DNA of 64,000 nt, taken from Sporosarcina ureilytica (GTDB lineage: Bacteria; Bacillota; Bacilli; Bacillales_A; Planococcaceae). The stretch is taken from NCBI RefSeq assembly GCF_001753205.1, contig NZ_CP017560.1:868001-932000 (forward strand), in the 5' to 3' direction. Positions 41,339 to 50,477 of this stretch are shown piece by piece. The number at the start of each line of letters is the position of its first letter. The stretch's first letter is position 1. The notes beneath the pieces were generated by a model, which ran no database searches, was not told the DNA's origin, and saw only the letters and a list, made by a program, of their open reading frames with translations. Made by a program: the position numbers and the translations under genes.

Positions 41339-42580
41339 ATGAAAAGTTTGGTCTTTAAATGGAATCAAGTGAGCCTAGTGAAAAGAATTGTTATTGGTAT
41401 TATTGTCGGAATAATCTTAGCTTTAACTGTTCCTAATGCGGCAAGTGCAGTCTCGATTCTAGGTTCTTTATTTGTTAGCGCATTAAAAGCAGTTGCACCG
41501 GTATTAGTACTATTCTTAGTGATGTATGCGATAGCTACACATAAGAGTGGTACGAAAACGAACATGAAATCGATACTTGGTCTTTATGCAATCGGTACAT
41601 TACTAGCTGGGTGTGTTGCTGTAGTTGCTAGCTTTATGTTCCCGGTTACACTAACACTAACGACAGGAGTAGAAGACCTTTCTCCACCAGAAGGTATCGT
41701 TGAGGTTCTTGAAACATTACTATTTAATTTAGTTGCGAATCCAGTTGATGCATTAATTAATGCCAACTATCTTGGTATATTAACGTGGGCAATTGTTTTG
41801 GGGCTTGCATTAAAACATGCAAAACAAAATACGAAAGATATGTTAGGTAGTTTTTCGGATGCGATTACTAAAGTAGTACAATGGGTTATTAATTTGGCGC
41901 CATTTGGTATTATGGGCCTTGTTTTTAATTCGATTGTAACGACGGGACTTTCTGCTTTACTTGTTTACGGTAGATTAATATTAATTTTAGTTGGATGCAT
42001 GTTGTTTATCGCACTTGTCGTGAATCCGTTAATTGTATATTTCTATACGCGCAAAAATCCATACCCGCTTGTTTTTATGGTTTTGAGAGAAAGTGGGATC
42101 ACCGCATTCTTTACTCGTAGTTCAGCTGCGAATATTCCTGTAAACATGAAACTAGCTGAAAAGCTTGGTTTGGATGAGGATACGTATGCGGTCTCAATCC
42201 CATTAGGCGCGACAATTAATATGGCTGGTGCAGCAGTTACAATTGCTGTACTCACTCTTGCAACAGTTCATACGCTTGGGATTCAAGTTGACTTTATGAC
42301 TGCACTTATGCTTTCTGTTGTAGCGGCTATCTCTGCAGCGGGCGCGTCAGGTGTTGCAGGCGGATCACTTTTACTTATTCCACTCGCATGTAGTTTATTT
42401 GGCGTTCCAAATGATATTGCCATGCAAGTTGTTGGCGTCGGTTTTATCATCGGTGTGATTCAAGACTCTTTTGAAACTGGATTGAATTCATCTTCTGACG
42501 TACTGTTCACAGCTACAGCTGAATATGCGCAAGAACGTAAAGAAGGTAAAGAAGTTTCAATGCAATCCTGGAAATCCTGA
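41339..42580 (+). CDS. sstT: Serine/threonine sodium symporter (SstT type)
   Basis: A 413-aa dicarboxylate/amino-acid:cation symporter of the SstT branch, which imports L-serine and L-threonine with sodium. About eight transmembrane segments are visible, along with the reentrant-loop motif [14 protein letters not shown] near 260 and [17 protein letters not shown] near 288, and the serine-rich [17 protein letters not shown] near 334. The ATG at 41339 follows GGAGGG by 7 nt; the longer frame from 41288 has no such site. It has its own promoter and terminator. Confidence 0.93.
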   Translation: MKSLVFKWNQVSLVKRIVIGIIVGIILALTVPNAASAVSILGSLFVSALKAVAPVLVLFLVMYAIATHKSGTKTNMKSILGLYAIGTLLAGCVAVVASFMFPVTLTLTTGVEDLSPPEGIVEVLETLLFNLVANPVDALINANYLGILTWAIVLGLALKHAKQNTKDMLGSFSDAITKVVQWVINLAPFGIMGLVFNSIVTTGLSALLVYGRLILILVGCMLFIALVVNPLIVYFYTRKNPYPLVFMVLRESGITAFFTRSSAANIPVNMKLAEKLGLDEDTYAVSIPLGATINMAGAAVTIAVLTLATVHTLGIQVDFMTALMLSVVAAISAAGASGVAGGSLLLIPLACSLFGVPNDIAMQVVGVGFIIGVIQDSFETGLNSSSDVLFTATAEYAQERKEGKEVSMQSWKS

Positions 42581-42615
42581 AAAATATAATATGCTCTTTT
42601 GATTGAGAGCTAATC

Positions 42616-42657
42616 GCCACGATTACTGAAGATGATTCGGTAATTGTGGCTTTTTTT
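42616..42657 (+). terminator. sstT terminator
   Basis: GCCACGATTACTGAA and TTCGGTAATTGTGGC form a 15-bp stem with a 5-nt loop, followed by TTTTTTTG. Confidence 0.93.
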
Positions 42658-42838
42658 GTCTAAAAGGATTCTTAAATAGCTGCAACAGGGGCTACTTATC
42701 AAACAAATCCATTAACACTTCAAGCCATGCTGTAATCCTTTAAAAAGTCCTCCTACTTGAACTCTATTCCAATGTGGTGAATACTGGAGAAATGTGCGTG
42801 AAATCAGTAGTAAATGAACGGTTTAGGAGTGTACTTTT

Positions 42839-43699
42839 TTGAACAATATTGTAAAAGGTATTTTATTAATGCTTATTTCATCTATCGGATTTGCGATTAT
42901 GACGTTATTTGTAAAATTATCTGGGGACCTTCCAGCTGTCCAAAAAACGTTTTTTCGAAATTTGATCTCAGCAGTGATTGCGTTTGTACTTGTGATTTAT
43001 AATAAAGAAAGTTTATTTGGGAAACGAGAAAACCAGCTTGTCTTATTAGGCCGTTCGATCTTCGGAACAATTGGTATTATATTTCTATTCTACGCAATCG
43101 ACCATCTCGTTCTATCGGATGCGGATATGTTAAATAAAATGAGCCCGTTTTTGGTCATTCTTTTCTCAGCTATATTTTTAAAGGAAAGAGTACTGCCATT
43201 CCAAATGGGGACGATTGTCATGGCGTTTATCGGGATGCTATTTATCGTCAAGCCTTCATTTTCTGTTGACTTTGTACCCTATTTTGTTGGGATTTTATCG
43301 GCACTATTTGCAGCGGCTGCCTATACGTTATTAAGGGTGTTGGGCAATCGTGAAAAGTTTTATACGGTTGTCTTTTATTTTTCATTCTTTTCAACAGTTG
43401 TCTTGTTGCCATTTTTAATTTGGTTATACGAGCCGATGACTGGTAAACAGTTAATGTATTTGCTGCTGGCGGGTTTATTTGCAACTGTTGGTCAATTTGG
43501 GATTACGTTGGCGTACAAATATGCCCCGGCGCGTGACATATCGATATTCACGTATTCAACAGTCATTTTTACGACGGTCATAAGTTTTACATTTTTTGGA
43601 GAAGGACCGGATTTGTACAGTATAATAGGCTACATCATTATTTTAAGTGCAATGACGTTCATGTTTTTCAGAGGAAGAAAGTCAGCGCCTCCAGTATGA
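42839..43699 (+). CDS. EamA-family (DMT) transporter
   Basis: A 286-aa membrane protein with ten predicted transmembrane segments in two EamA repeats (about residues 5-135 and 147-280). The second repeat begins FVGILSALFAAAAYTLLRVL. Such proteins usually export metabolites or amino acids; the substrate is unknown. The TTG start at 42839 follows AGGAG by 9 nt. It is alone between sstT and the S-box locus. Confidence 0.85.
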   Translation: MNNIVKGILLMLISSIGFAIMTLFVKLSGDLPAVQKTFFRNLISAVIAFVLVIYNKESLFGKRENQLVLLGRSIFGTIGIIFLFYAIDHLVLSDADMLNKMSPFLVILFSAIFLKERVLPFQMGTIVMAFIGMLFIVKPSFSVDFVPYFVGILSALFAAAAYTLLRVLGNREKFYTVVFYFSFFSTVVLLPFLIWLYEPMTGKQLMYLLLAGLFATVGQFGITLAYKYAPARDISIFTYSTVIFTTVISFTFFGEGPDLYSIIGYIIILSAMTFMFFRGRKSAPPV

Positions 43700-43814
43700 T
43701 GATAAAGATGTCCGGGAGAAATCTAAATTCTAAACTAATGCGGTAAAATTAAGATTTTATTTACAGTAAAATAGTGATATAGACAAATTTTAACTATATT
43801 CTACATTTTTCTAC

Positions 43815-43843
43815 TTGTTTCGATTCTTATAACATGATATAGT
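43815..43843 (+). promoter_or_regulatory. Promoter of the S-box leader
   Basis: TTGTTT (43815-43820), a 17-bp spacer and TATAGT (43838-43843) preceded by TGA. Transcription would begin about 30 nt before the riboswitch. Confidence 0.65.
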
Positions 43844-43880
43844 GAGAACACTAAGTTTTTAAACAATTATATACATTCAA

Positions 43881-44002
43881 TTCTTATCAAGAGAGACGGA
43901 GGGAATGGCCCTTAGAAGTCTCAGCAACCAGCCTTGTGAGGTATGGTGCTAATTCCAATAGGTATTTTCATAAATACCTGGCAGATGAGGAGATAGTCTT
44001 TA
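43881..44002 (+). promoter_or_regulatory. SAM-I (S-box) riboswitch
   Basis: The S-box consensus is clear: CTTATCAAGAGAG, GGAGGGAATGGCCC, AGTCTCAGCAACC, GGTGCTAATTCC, a variable P4 stem (AGGTATTT/AAATACCT), and CAGATGAGGAGATAG closing P1. SAM binding stabilises the aptamer and frees the terminator that follows, switching the gene off when SAM is plentiful. Confidence 0.93.
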
Positions 44003-44008
44003 TGAATG

Positions 44009-44040
44009 GGACCCTCTTCTTGTTTGAGGGTTCTTTTTAT
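44009..44040 (+). terminator. S-box regulated terminator
   Basis: GGACCCTC and GAGGGTTC form an 8-bp stem (one G-U pair) followed by TTTTTA, immediately after the aptamer and before the binding-protein gene. Confidence 0.85.
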
Positions 44041-44139
44041 TTTGGAAAGCGTTAGAACCTGATATTCAAAGCTTTACTGTAGATATAATTATGCTAAAGC
44101 ATAATTTATATAAAAAAACACCTAGGAGGATTCAACATC

Positions 44140-45732
44140 ATGAAGAATAGTAAGAAGTGGTTAAGTATTTTATTATTGTCATTCACTATGATACTAGCAG
44201 CCTGCGCGGGCGGTGGAAATGAAGCGGAGAGCAATCAGCAAGGTGAGGCGCAAAACGGAACAGAAAAGGACCTTGTACTCGCTGTTCATTCTGACGCAAG
44301 TACGCTAGATCCGGCGGGCTCGAATGATGTGCCATCGCATAACATTCAACAACCAATTTTTGAAGGGCTTGTAAAGCGTGACAGTGAGAATAAGATAATT
44401 CCAGGTTTGGCTAAGGAATGGAAAGTGATAGACGATTTGACATATGAGTTTATCTTGCAAGAAGATGTAGAGTTTCATGACGGGGAAGCGTTTAATGCGG
44501 AAGCTGTAAAAATAAATATAGAACGCCTTCTTGATCCAGAAGTTGCTTCATCAAAATATGATTACTATGCAATGATTTCAGAAGTCGAAGTTGTTGATGA
44601 ATATACGGTTCGAATTAAGACAGAATATCCATTTTCACCGCTTTTAGCCCACCTATCCCATAGTGGGGGCGCAATGATTAGCCCAAAAGCAATTGAGGCG
44701 GATTACGAGGCAATAAAGAATGGTCAAAAACCCGGTACAGCTATTTCGGAAAATCCAGTCGGAACAGGACATTTTAAATTTGAAAGTTGGACACCTGGTG
44801 AGGAAGTAAAACTTGTGAAAAATGATGATTATTGGGGAGAAGGGGCACTTGTCGATACGGTAACTTTCAAAATTGTCCCGGAAAGCGGCACGCGTAATGC
44901 GGACTTGGAGCGTGGGTTCGTTCATATTGTAGATCCTGTGCAACCAAACGAAGTTCCTCAGTTAAACGATAGCGACTTTGCAACTGTGGTACAAACGCCT
45001 TCGACAGGGCTTTCGTTTATCGGGTTTAATATGAGTAAAGCGCCATTTGATGATGTTAACGTGCGAAAAGCTGTGTCGATGATCATCAATAAACAGGAAA
45101 TTATTGACGGTGTTTACGATGGATTCGGCATTGCAGCCGAAGGACCACTTGCACCTAAAGTATTCGGGTATTCAGAAGAAATAAAAGGCATTGACCAAAA
45201 TATTGAAGAAGCTAAAAAGTTGATGAAAGAAGCGGGCTACGAAGATGGATTTAATGCAGCGCTTTGGACAAATGACAACCCACAACGTGTCGATACAGCA
45301 ATCATTCTTCAAAATGCATTAAAAGAAATAAATGTTGAATTGACGATTGAACAAATGGAGTTTGGAACGTATATTGAAAAACTTAAATCTGGCGAACATG
45401 ATATGTACATGATGGGATGGACGAATCCATTAGCGGATGCAGATAATGGTTTGTATTCTTTATTCCATTCATCAACTGAGGGGATTCCGCCAAATGCGAT
45501 GTGGTATGGTTCATCTGTTGTTGATGATTTGCTGGACAAGGGTCGAGAAGCAACGGACGAAAAAGAACGATTGGACTTGTATAAACAAGCGCAAGAGGAA
45601 ATTATCGCGGACGCACCTATGCTCTTTTTAGATTATAGAGAGTACTTAACAGGTGTTAGTAATAAGATAACTGGCTTTAGAATCGATTCGGGTGGAATTT
45701 ATCATTTGGAAAACGTACAGTTTGTAGAGTAA
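44140..45732 (+). CDS. Family 5 ABC substrate-binding lipoprotein under S-box control
   Basis: A 530-aa extracellular binding protein of the OppA/DppA/GsiB family. The signal peptide ends in a lipobox (MILAAC, Cys near 22). The SBP_bac_5 domain starts near residue 45 (DLVLAVHSDASTLDP) and includes PVGTGHFKFESW and VRKAVSMIINKQEIIDG. No permease or ATPase gene adjoins it, so it must share membrane parts encoded elsewhere. The upstream SAM riboswitch suggests a sulfur ligand, such as methionine peptides or glutathione; that is inferred from control, not from residues. Confidence 0.88.
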   Translation: MKNSKKWLSILLLSFTMILAACAGGGNEAESNQQGEAQNGTEKDLVLAVHSDASTLDPAGSNDVPSHNIQQPIFEGLVKRDSENKIIPGLAKEWKVIDDLTYEFILQEDVEFHDGEAFNAEAVKINIERLLDPEVASSKYDYYAMISEVEVVDEYTVRIKTEYPFSPLLAHLSHSGGAMISPKAIEADYEAIKNGQKPGTAISENPVGTGHFKFESWTPGEEVKLVKNDDYWGEGALVDTVTFKIVPESGTRNADLERGFVHIVDPVQPNEVPQLNDSDFATVVQTPSTGLSFIGFNMSKAPFDDVNVRKAVSMIINKQEIIDGVYDGFGIAAEGPLAPKVFGYSEEIKGIDQNIEEAKKLMKEAGYEDGFNAALWTNDNPQRVDTAIILQNALKEINVELTIEQMEFGTYIEKLKSGEHDMYMMGWTNPLADADNGLYSLFHSSTEGIPPNAMWYGSSVVDDLLDKGREATDEKERLDLYKQAQEEIIADAPMLFLDYREYLTGVSNKITGFRIDSGGIYHLENVQFVE

Positions 45733-45814
45733 ATAAAGAGGGACTGTTCAATCGGTCTTTAAAAAATGAAACAACTTTGTGTTGCATAGGAAATCATTTA
45801 TCCACCATATTGCT

Positions 45815-45857
45815 TGTAATCCCGCCATATAAATATGTGGTGGGATTACTTTTTTAT
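45815..45857 (+). terminator. Terminator of the S-box transcription unit
   Basis: GTAATCCC-GCCATAT and ATATGTGG-TGGGATTAC form a long stem around a 2-nt loop, followed by TTTTTTA. Confidence 0.9.
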
Positions 45858-45976
45858 GTTTATATAGATATATGAATTGTCATACAGGCTCACTTCAAAA
45901 AGAACAGCCACTTTAGGTTACTTTTAGTTCATGATACAATAGTACAGTTCGTCTTTAGCTTCAAGGGGGTAACATC

Positions 45977-46888
45977 ATGAAATGGAATAAAGGCATACTG
46001 TTTGTATTAATAGGTGCGGCATGTTTCGGCTTCACACCTGTATTTGCAAAACTTGGATTCAGATATGGCTATACACTTGGACAAATTAACATCGTTCAAA
46101 TGACGTTTTCTTTTATATTATTATGGTCTATTTCGCTACTAAAAAGGTCTAGCTTCAGAGGAATCACGTTAAAAACTATTTTTCAAATTATGATGACCGG
46201 CTGCTTTATCGGTTTAACGACTATATTTTATTATGCTTCAATGCAATATTTACCCGCCTCATTGGCAATTATTTTAATGTTTCAATTCATTTGGATAGGT
46301 ATCATATTGGAATGGATATTCAGCAAAATCGCGCCCGCACCGATCACAATTCTATCAATTATACTCATATTAATAGGCGTATTTTTCGCTTCGAACATTA
46401 TTAACGGTGATATTCAAGGGCTACCTATAAAAGGTTTTGTACTCGGTATCCTTTCTGCATTCACGTATGCAGGATTTATCTTTTTCAGCGGAAAGGTTGC
46501 TGTCAATGTGGATGCGTTGACACGCGGTGCATTTATGGTGACAGGATCAACCATCCTAGTGTTTGTTGTGTTTATACGTGATATCCCGACAGTGTTGCCT
46601 TTGGAATGGAATTTGATCATCGTTTCCATCGGCGTTTCTTTATTTGGTGCTGTTCTTCCCCCACTATTTTTCGCAGTAGGTGCTCCATTAATTTCAGGAG
46701 GACTCGCAAACATTTTAACATCGATTGAATTACCGATTACGATTATATTGGCAAGTGTAATTCTGTCAGAAATCGTAACTCCGCTACAGTGGGTAGGGAC
46801 ATTGATTATACTGGTGGCCATCGTTTTAAATGAGCTCGGCACGAATCTCTTTAGAATATGGAGGAAATCGGAATCAGCGAAACGCTAG
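45977..46888 (+). CDS. EamA-family (DMT) transporter
   Basis: A 303-aa membrane protein with ten predicted transmembrane segments and two EamA repeats (about 7-135 and 152-290). The first starts GILFVLIGAACFGFTPVFAK. It is only distantly like the EamA protein at 42.8 kb. A metabolite exporter role is probable, with unknown substrate. AAGGGGGT lies before the ATG, and a terminator follows, so it is monocistronic. Confidence 0.86.
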   Translation: MKWNKGILFVLIGAACFGFTPVFAKLGFRYGYTLGQINIVQMTFSFILLWSISLLKRSSFRGITLKTIFQIMMTGCFIGLTTIFYYASMQYLPASLAIILMFQFIWIGIILEWIFSKIAPAPITILSIILILIGVFFASNIINGDIQGLPIKGFVLGILSAFTYAGFIFFSGKVAVNVDALTRGAFMVTGSTILVFVVFIRDIPTVLPLEWNLIIVSIGVSLFGAVLPPLFFAVGAPLISGGLANILTSIELPITIILASVILSEIVTPLQWVGTLIILVAIVLNELGTNLFRIWRKSESAKR

Positions 46889-46908
46889 CCATTACATAAA
46901 ATAAAAGT

Positions 46909-46948
46909 AGGAATCCTGTCTGTAAAAAATTAGCGGGATTCCTTTTTT
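46909..46948 (+). terminator. Terminator after the EamA gene
   Basis: AGGAATCC and GGATTCCT pair across a 19-nt loop, followed by TTTTTTG. Confidence 0.8.
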
Positions 46949-47001
46949 GCATTTATAAAAGTTCTTGAATAACCTATTGAAATTCGCATAGACATCCATA
47001 C

Positions 47002-47042
47002 AAAAAAAGGTGTATTGTCAAAGATAAAAGACAATACGCCTT
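47002..47042 (-). terminator. Terminator of the 63-aa membrane protein gene
   Basis: On the - strand AAGGCGTATTGTC pairs with GACAATACACCTT and is followed by TTTTTTG. Confidence 0.88.
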
Positions 47043-47060
47043 AGCATACGAAAACAGCTA

Positions 47061-47252
47061 TTATATATGTTGCAACAAGAGCGCTATAACGCCAAGCCCA
47101 ATTGAAAACGATGCAAGCATTTTTTTCGGGAATACAAAAGTAATTAAACCTAACATGATTGCAACCCCACCCAAGGCAGGATCAAAAAAGAATGCAAATA
47201 CCGCCAAAGTAATACCGAGCCATCCAGTCCAGAAGCCCCAGTGCATGAGCAT
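47061..47252 (-). CDS. Small two-span membrane protein, 63 aa
   Basis: A hydrophobic 63-aa protein with two to three membrane segments, starting MLMHWGFWTGWLGITLAVFA and containing VFPKKMLASFSIGLG. A run of Gs (AAGGGGGGGG) upstream of the ATG is the ribosome site, and a strong terminator follows. No family is recognised with confidence. It is not linked to the neighbouring genes. Confidence 0.6.
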   Translation of the reverse strand: MLMHWGFWTGWLGITLAVFAFFFDPALGGVAIMLGLITFVFPKKMLASFSIGLGVIALLLQHI

Positions 47253-47384
47253 TTGTCAGCCCCCCCTTCTTCGCAAAACTTGGACAAGTTATCGACCTTG
47301 TGCTTGTTTACTAGCTTATGAAATTATGGGGGATCTAATGACACGTGAGGTAGGCTTGCATCTATTTTAGAAAGTTATTTTGGA

Positions 47385-47410
47385 CAAAAGAAGACCACCT
47401 GTAACCTTGG
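47385..47410 (-). terminator. Probable terminator of the metal ATPase gene
   Basis: On the - strand CCACC and GGTGG pair across a 9-nt loop and are followed by TCTTCTTTT, about 55 nt past the ATPase stop. The stem is short. Confidence 0.4.
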
Positions 47411-47462
47411 TGGCAAAAGGGTAGTCCTACATTTAGGGCATTATCGAATTTTGTTACTTATC

Positions 47463-49295
47463 TTATTCTCTTTGCCGTAATAAACGAAGTCCGTTTAAAA
47501 TGACTAAAATTGTTGACCCTTCATGGAATACAACACCCATCGGTAAATCCAAATAGCCTAAAATATTTAAGACAATCAAGGTAATAATGACAGCAACTGC
47601 AAATACGACATTTTGCAAAATAATTCGATTTAGTTTTTTACTAAGTTTAAAACTATAAAATAGTTTGGATAAATTATTTTTTACAATGACAACATCCGAT
47701 GATTCCATCGCAACAGAGGAACCGCTTCCCATAGCAATCCCGATATTAGCATTCGCTAGTGCCGGAGCGTCGTTGATTCCGTCACCAATCATACCAACAA
47801 CTTTATGTTGTTTCTGGCTATCTAAAACATATTTAATTTTATCTTCTGGTGAACATGAAGCCGCATAGGTATCAATGTTCACTTCTTCCGCAACTTTTTT
47901 CGCAGTCATTTCGTTATCTCCGGTTAATAAAACAACCTGTATCCCCTCATCTTGAAAGCCTGAAATCGCTTGTGCTGATTCTGGCCGAACTTGATCAGAT
48001 AGAGAGAAATAACCAACGATTTGTCGATCCATTCCAATAAATACAGTTGTGTATCCTGCCGCCAATTTGTTTCTGTAATGATTGGCATCCTCATAATCGT
48101 CAAACGCTGAAGGTTTACCAACATAGATAGCCCCTTTTTTCATTCCAGATCCTGCAACTTCTTCAATTTCTTCAGTTTGATCGACACTGTCGAGGTTTAC
48201 ATCATTAAACGTGGATACAATCGCATCAGCAATCGGATGACTAGATTGTTGTTCCATATAGACGACTTCTTTTAATACGTCTTCATTTGCTTCATAACTA
48301 ACGACTTTAAACTCACCGAGTGTAATGGTTCCTGTTTTATCACTATATAATATATCCATTGTACTCAGTGCTTCCATAGCGGCTCCGCCTTTAAATAATA
48401 CGCCATTTTTTGCACCATTACTGATTGCACTCAGTGTCGCTGGTGTTGCTGATGCCACTAATGCGCATGGACTCGCAACGGTTAGTAATACCATTCCTCG
48501 GTAAAAAGCCTCTTGGAAGGTAAAGTCATTGAAATAAAATAAGATTAGAATAAATATCGGTACGACAATAAGTACGCCAATCACATATCGGCTCTCAAAA
48601 CGATCGATAAAATTGGAGATTTTTGACGGTCTATTTTGCGCTTCCTCAACCATTCGAATGATATTTGAAAAAACCGTTTCGTTACTTAATTTATTTACTT
48701 GAAGATAAAAGACATTGCCTTCGTTAATTGTTCCAGCAAAGACTTCATTGCCTTTTTCTTTTTCTACCGGAAGGGATTCTCCTGTCAGTGCCGCTTCATT
48801 AATCATTGTTTTTCGGTCGGTATAGCCGTCAATTGGAATTTGGGCTCCTTTTGACACGATTACAATGTCTTCAACATTTAATTCCTCAGTTGGAACTTCT
48901 ACCACTTCACCATTTGATTTTAATACTTGAGCAGTTGAGGGAACGTGTGACATTAACTCTGAAATTGCACTTGTTGATTTGTCAGAAGCATAGTCTTCTA
49001 ACGCCTCTGCACCCGCGAAGATGAGTAATAACATGGCAGCTTCGGATTCATAGTGGATTAACATGGCGCCCAAAGCCGAAAGAATCATAAGTAAGTCAAC
49101 ATTGGGGGATTTGGATTGAATGGTTTCACCTACTGCATTTTTTGCCGCAAAAAAGCCTAAAAAGAAAATAGCGATGTAGAATGCAAAGTGACTATAACCA
49201 TCGTTAACCAGTATAAAAATAAATCCTAAAATCGTAAATAAAATACCAATCAGTAAAAATTGCCCGGGTCGGGTCTTCATTAAATAGTTCAACAT
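47463..49295 (-). CDS. P1B-4 heavy-metal efflux ATPase (PfeT-like)
   Basis: A 610-aa metal-exporting P-type ATPase. It has the actuator TGES near 174, the membrane metal site SPC in TVASPCALVASATPATL near 280, the phosphorylation site SDKTGT near 320, SSHP near 358, GDGINDAP near 507, and the C-terminal HEGST with NGLRLL near 591. The SPC and HEGST motifs and the lack of an N-terminal metal-binding domain indicate the P1B-4 group, which includes the Fe(II) exporter PfeT of B. subtilis. A Fur-like box upstream agrees with iron. Zinc or cobalt remain possible. Confidence 0.88.
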   Translation of the reverse strand: MLNYLMKTRPGQFLLIGILFTILGFIFILVNDGYSHFAFYIAIFFLGFFAAKNAVGETIQSKSPNVDLLMILSALGAMLIHYESEAAMLLLIFAGAEALEDYASDKSTSAISELMSHVPSTAQVLKSNGEVVEVPTEELNVEDIVIVSKGAQIPIDGYTDRKTMINEAALTGESLPVEKEKGNEVFAGTINEGNVFYLQVNKLSNETVFSNIIRMVEEAQNRPSKISNFIDRFESRYVIGVLIVVPIFILILFYFNDFTFQEAFYRGMVLLTVASPCALVASATPATLSAISNGAKNGVLFKGGAAMEALSTMDILYSDKTGTITLGEFKVVSYEANEDVLKEVVYMEQQSSHPIADAIVSTFNDVNLDSVDQTEEIEEVAGSGMKKGAIYVGKPSAFDDYEDANHYRNKLAAGYTTVFIGMDRQIVGYFSLSDQVRPESAQAISGFQDEGIQVVLLTGDNEMTAKKVAEEVNIDTYAASCSPEDKIKYVLDSQKQHKVVGMIGDGINDAPALANANIGIAMGSGSSVAMESSDVVIVKNNLSKLFYSFKLSKKLNRIILQNVVFAVAVIITLIVLNILGYLDLPMGVVFHEGSTILVILNGLRLLRQRE

Positions 49296-49464
49296 TTCAC
49301 AAAGTCCTTTCTAAAGATATGATTTAGATATTTATCAACCGAACATGATTAGTAACAATACCTTCTGCTAAATCTAATGTCGCTCCATAAATTAAATTTA
49401 TTATAATTAAGAGTAGTGTAGTTACTATTTTTTGTCAAGCTAATTGAGAAAAATACACTCTAAT

Positions 49465-49479
49465 TGAGAATGAATATCA
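49465..49479. promoter_or_regulatory. Fur-like box upstream of the metal ATPase
   Basis: TGAGAATGAATATCA matches the Bacillus Fur 7-1-7 box TGATAATNATTATCA at 12 of 14 defined positions. It lies 170 bp before the ATPase (- strand). On that strand a TTGACA occurs at 49431-49436. The box also lies 260 bp before the torD gene, so either could be the target. Confidence 0.42.
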
Positions 49480-49614
49480 CTATCGATTTCCTAATTTTCA
49501 TTAATTCATTAATCTTTCACTTAAATTGAATACAATAAAATTATTGAGAAGTTGAATGTTTTCTCGGTATCCCCTTGAATTAGTCACAAAATGGACAAGA
49601 AAAATCGAAATGAA

Positions 49615-49630
49615 TGTGAACTAATTCACA
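49615..49630. promoter_or_regulatory. FNR-type operator of the molybdoenzyme operon
   Basis: TGTGA-ACTAAT-TCACA is a perfect match to the CRP/FNR-family palindrome used by Bacillus Fnr (TGTGA-N6-TCACA). It lies 108 bp upstream of torD. A TAAAAT at 49659-49664 is a possible -10, which places the site close to the activating position. Confidence 0.78.
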
Positions 49631-49738
49631 AACTGCGGTATCTTGATGAAAAATTAAGTAAAATAATTTTAAGTTATTATGTAAGAAACGATTTTATCAA
49701 TGAACATGTAACACTAGGCGTTTTGAAGGGAGAAATTC

Positions 49739-50476
49739 ATGAAACAGTCTATTACCCATGAAGAACTAAATTATATTCTTAGTGCTCGACAATTTATTTA
49801 TGATATTTTAGCAAGATTTTTCGTTGAAGAGCCTTCGAAAAAGTACCTGACGTATTTTGTAGAAAACAATCTCATCAATATTTTTCCATTTGTAGAGGAC
49901 TCCAAAGGTATGCAAGAAGCGATTGACGATATTAAAAGCTATTTAAAAGAACATGATGTCATTCATGATGATGACGACTTTGAAAATTTACACTGGGATT
50001 ACACGAAAATGTTTATCGGACCATTAGAACTGAAAGCCCCTCCTTGGGAATCGGTTTATGTACGAAAGGATCGTTTGTTATTTCAAGAAAATACTGTAGC
50101 GGTACAAAGGAAGTATGAGGAGTTTGGTTTTGTCATTCGTGACCAGAACTTAGAAGCCGAAGACCACGTTGGGTTTGAACTTGATTTCATGTTTCATTTG
50201 AACGAGTTATGCATCGATGTGATTGAAAAAGGAGAACCTCATACGGTCACTTATTTGTATTATTTGATCGACCAACAGGAGAAATTTCTAGAAAATCATT
50301 TACTAGCTTTCGTACCGGCATTTTCCGAAAAGGTGATTGCCAATGCAGATACGCAGTTTTTTAAAGGAATGGCGAAATTATTAAATGCTTATGTGACACT
50401 TGATCGAGCAATCCTTCGTGAAATCGCCAACTTAAATGTAATCATCACAACAGATGGGAAGAAGGGGGCCTCCTAA
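49739..50476 (+). CDS. TorD-family redox enzyme maturation chaperone
   Basis: A 245-aa all-helical TorD/DmsD-type chaperone. It has the family segments FIGPLELKAPPWESVY near 93-108 and AEDHVGFELDFMFHL near 140-154, which correspond to the E-x-x-DH helix. These chaperones bind the Tat signal of a molybdoenzyme and hold it until the cofactor is inserted. The next gene is exactly such an enzyme, starting 1 nt after this stop. GAAGGGAGAAA is the ribosome site. Confidence 0.9.
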   Translation: MKQSITHEELNYILSARQFIYDILARFFVEEPSKKYLTYFVENNLINIFPFVEDSKGMQEAIDDIKSYLKEHDVIHDDDDFENLHWDYTKMFIGPLELKAPPWESVYVRKDRLLFQENTVAVQRKYEEFGFVIRDQNLEAEDHVGFELDFMFHLNELCIDVIEKGEPHTVTYLYYLIDQQEKFLENHLLAFVPAFSEKVIANADTQFFKGMAKLLNAYVTLDRAILREIANLNVIITTDGKKGAS

Positions 50477-50477
50477 T

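Noticed and set aside
49395..49440. PerR box near TTTATTATAATTAAG upstream of the metal ATPase
   Set aside because: Only one half fits TTATAAT; the other half is too different.
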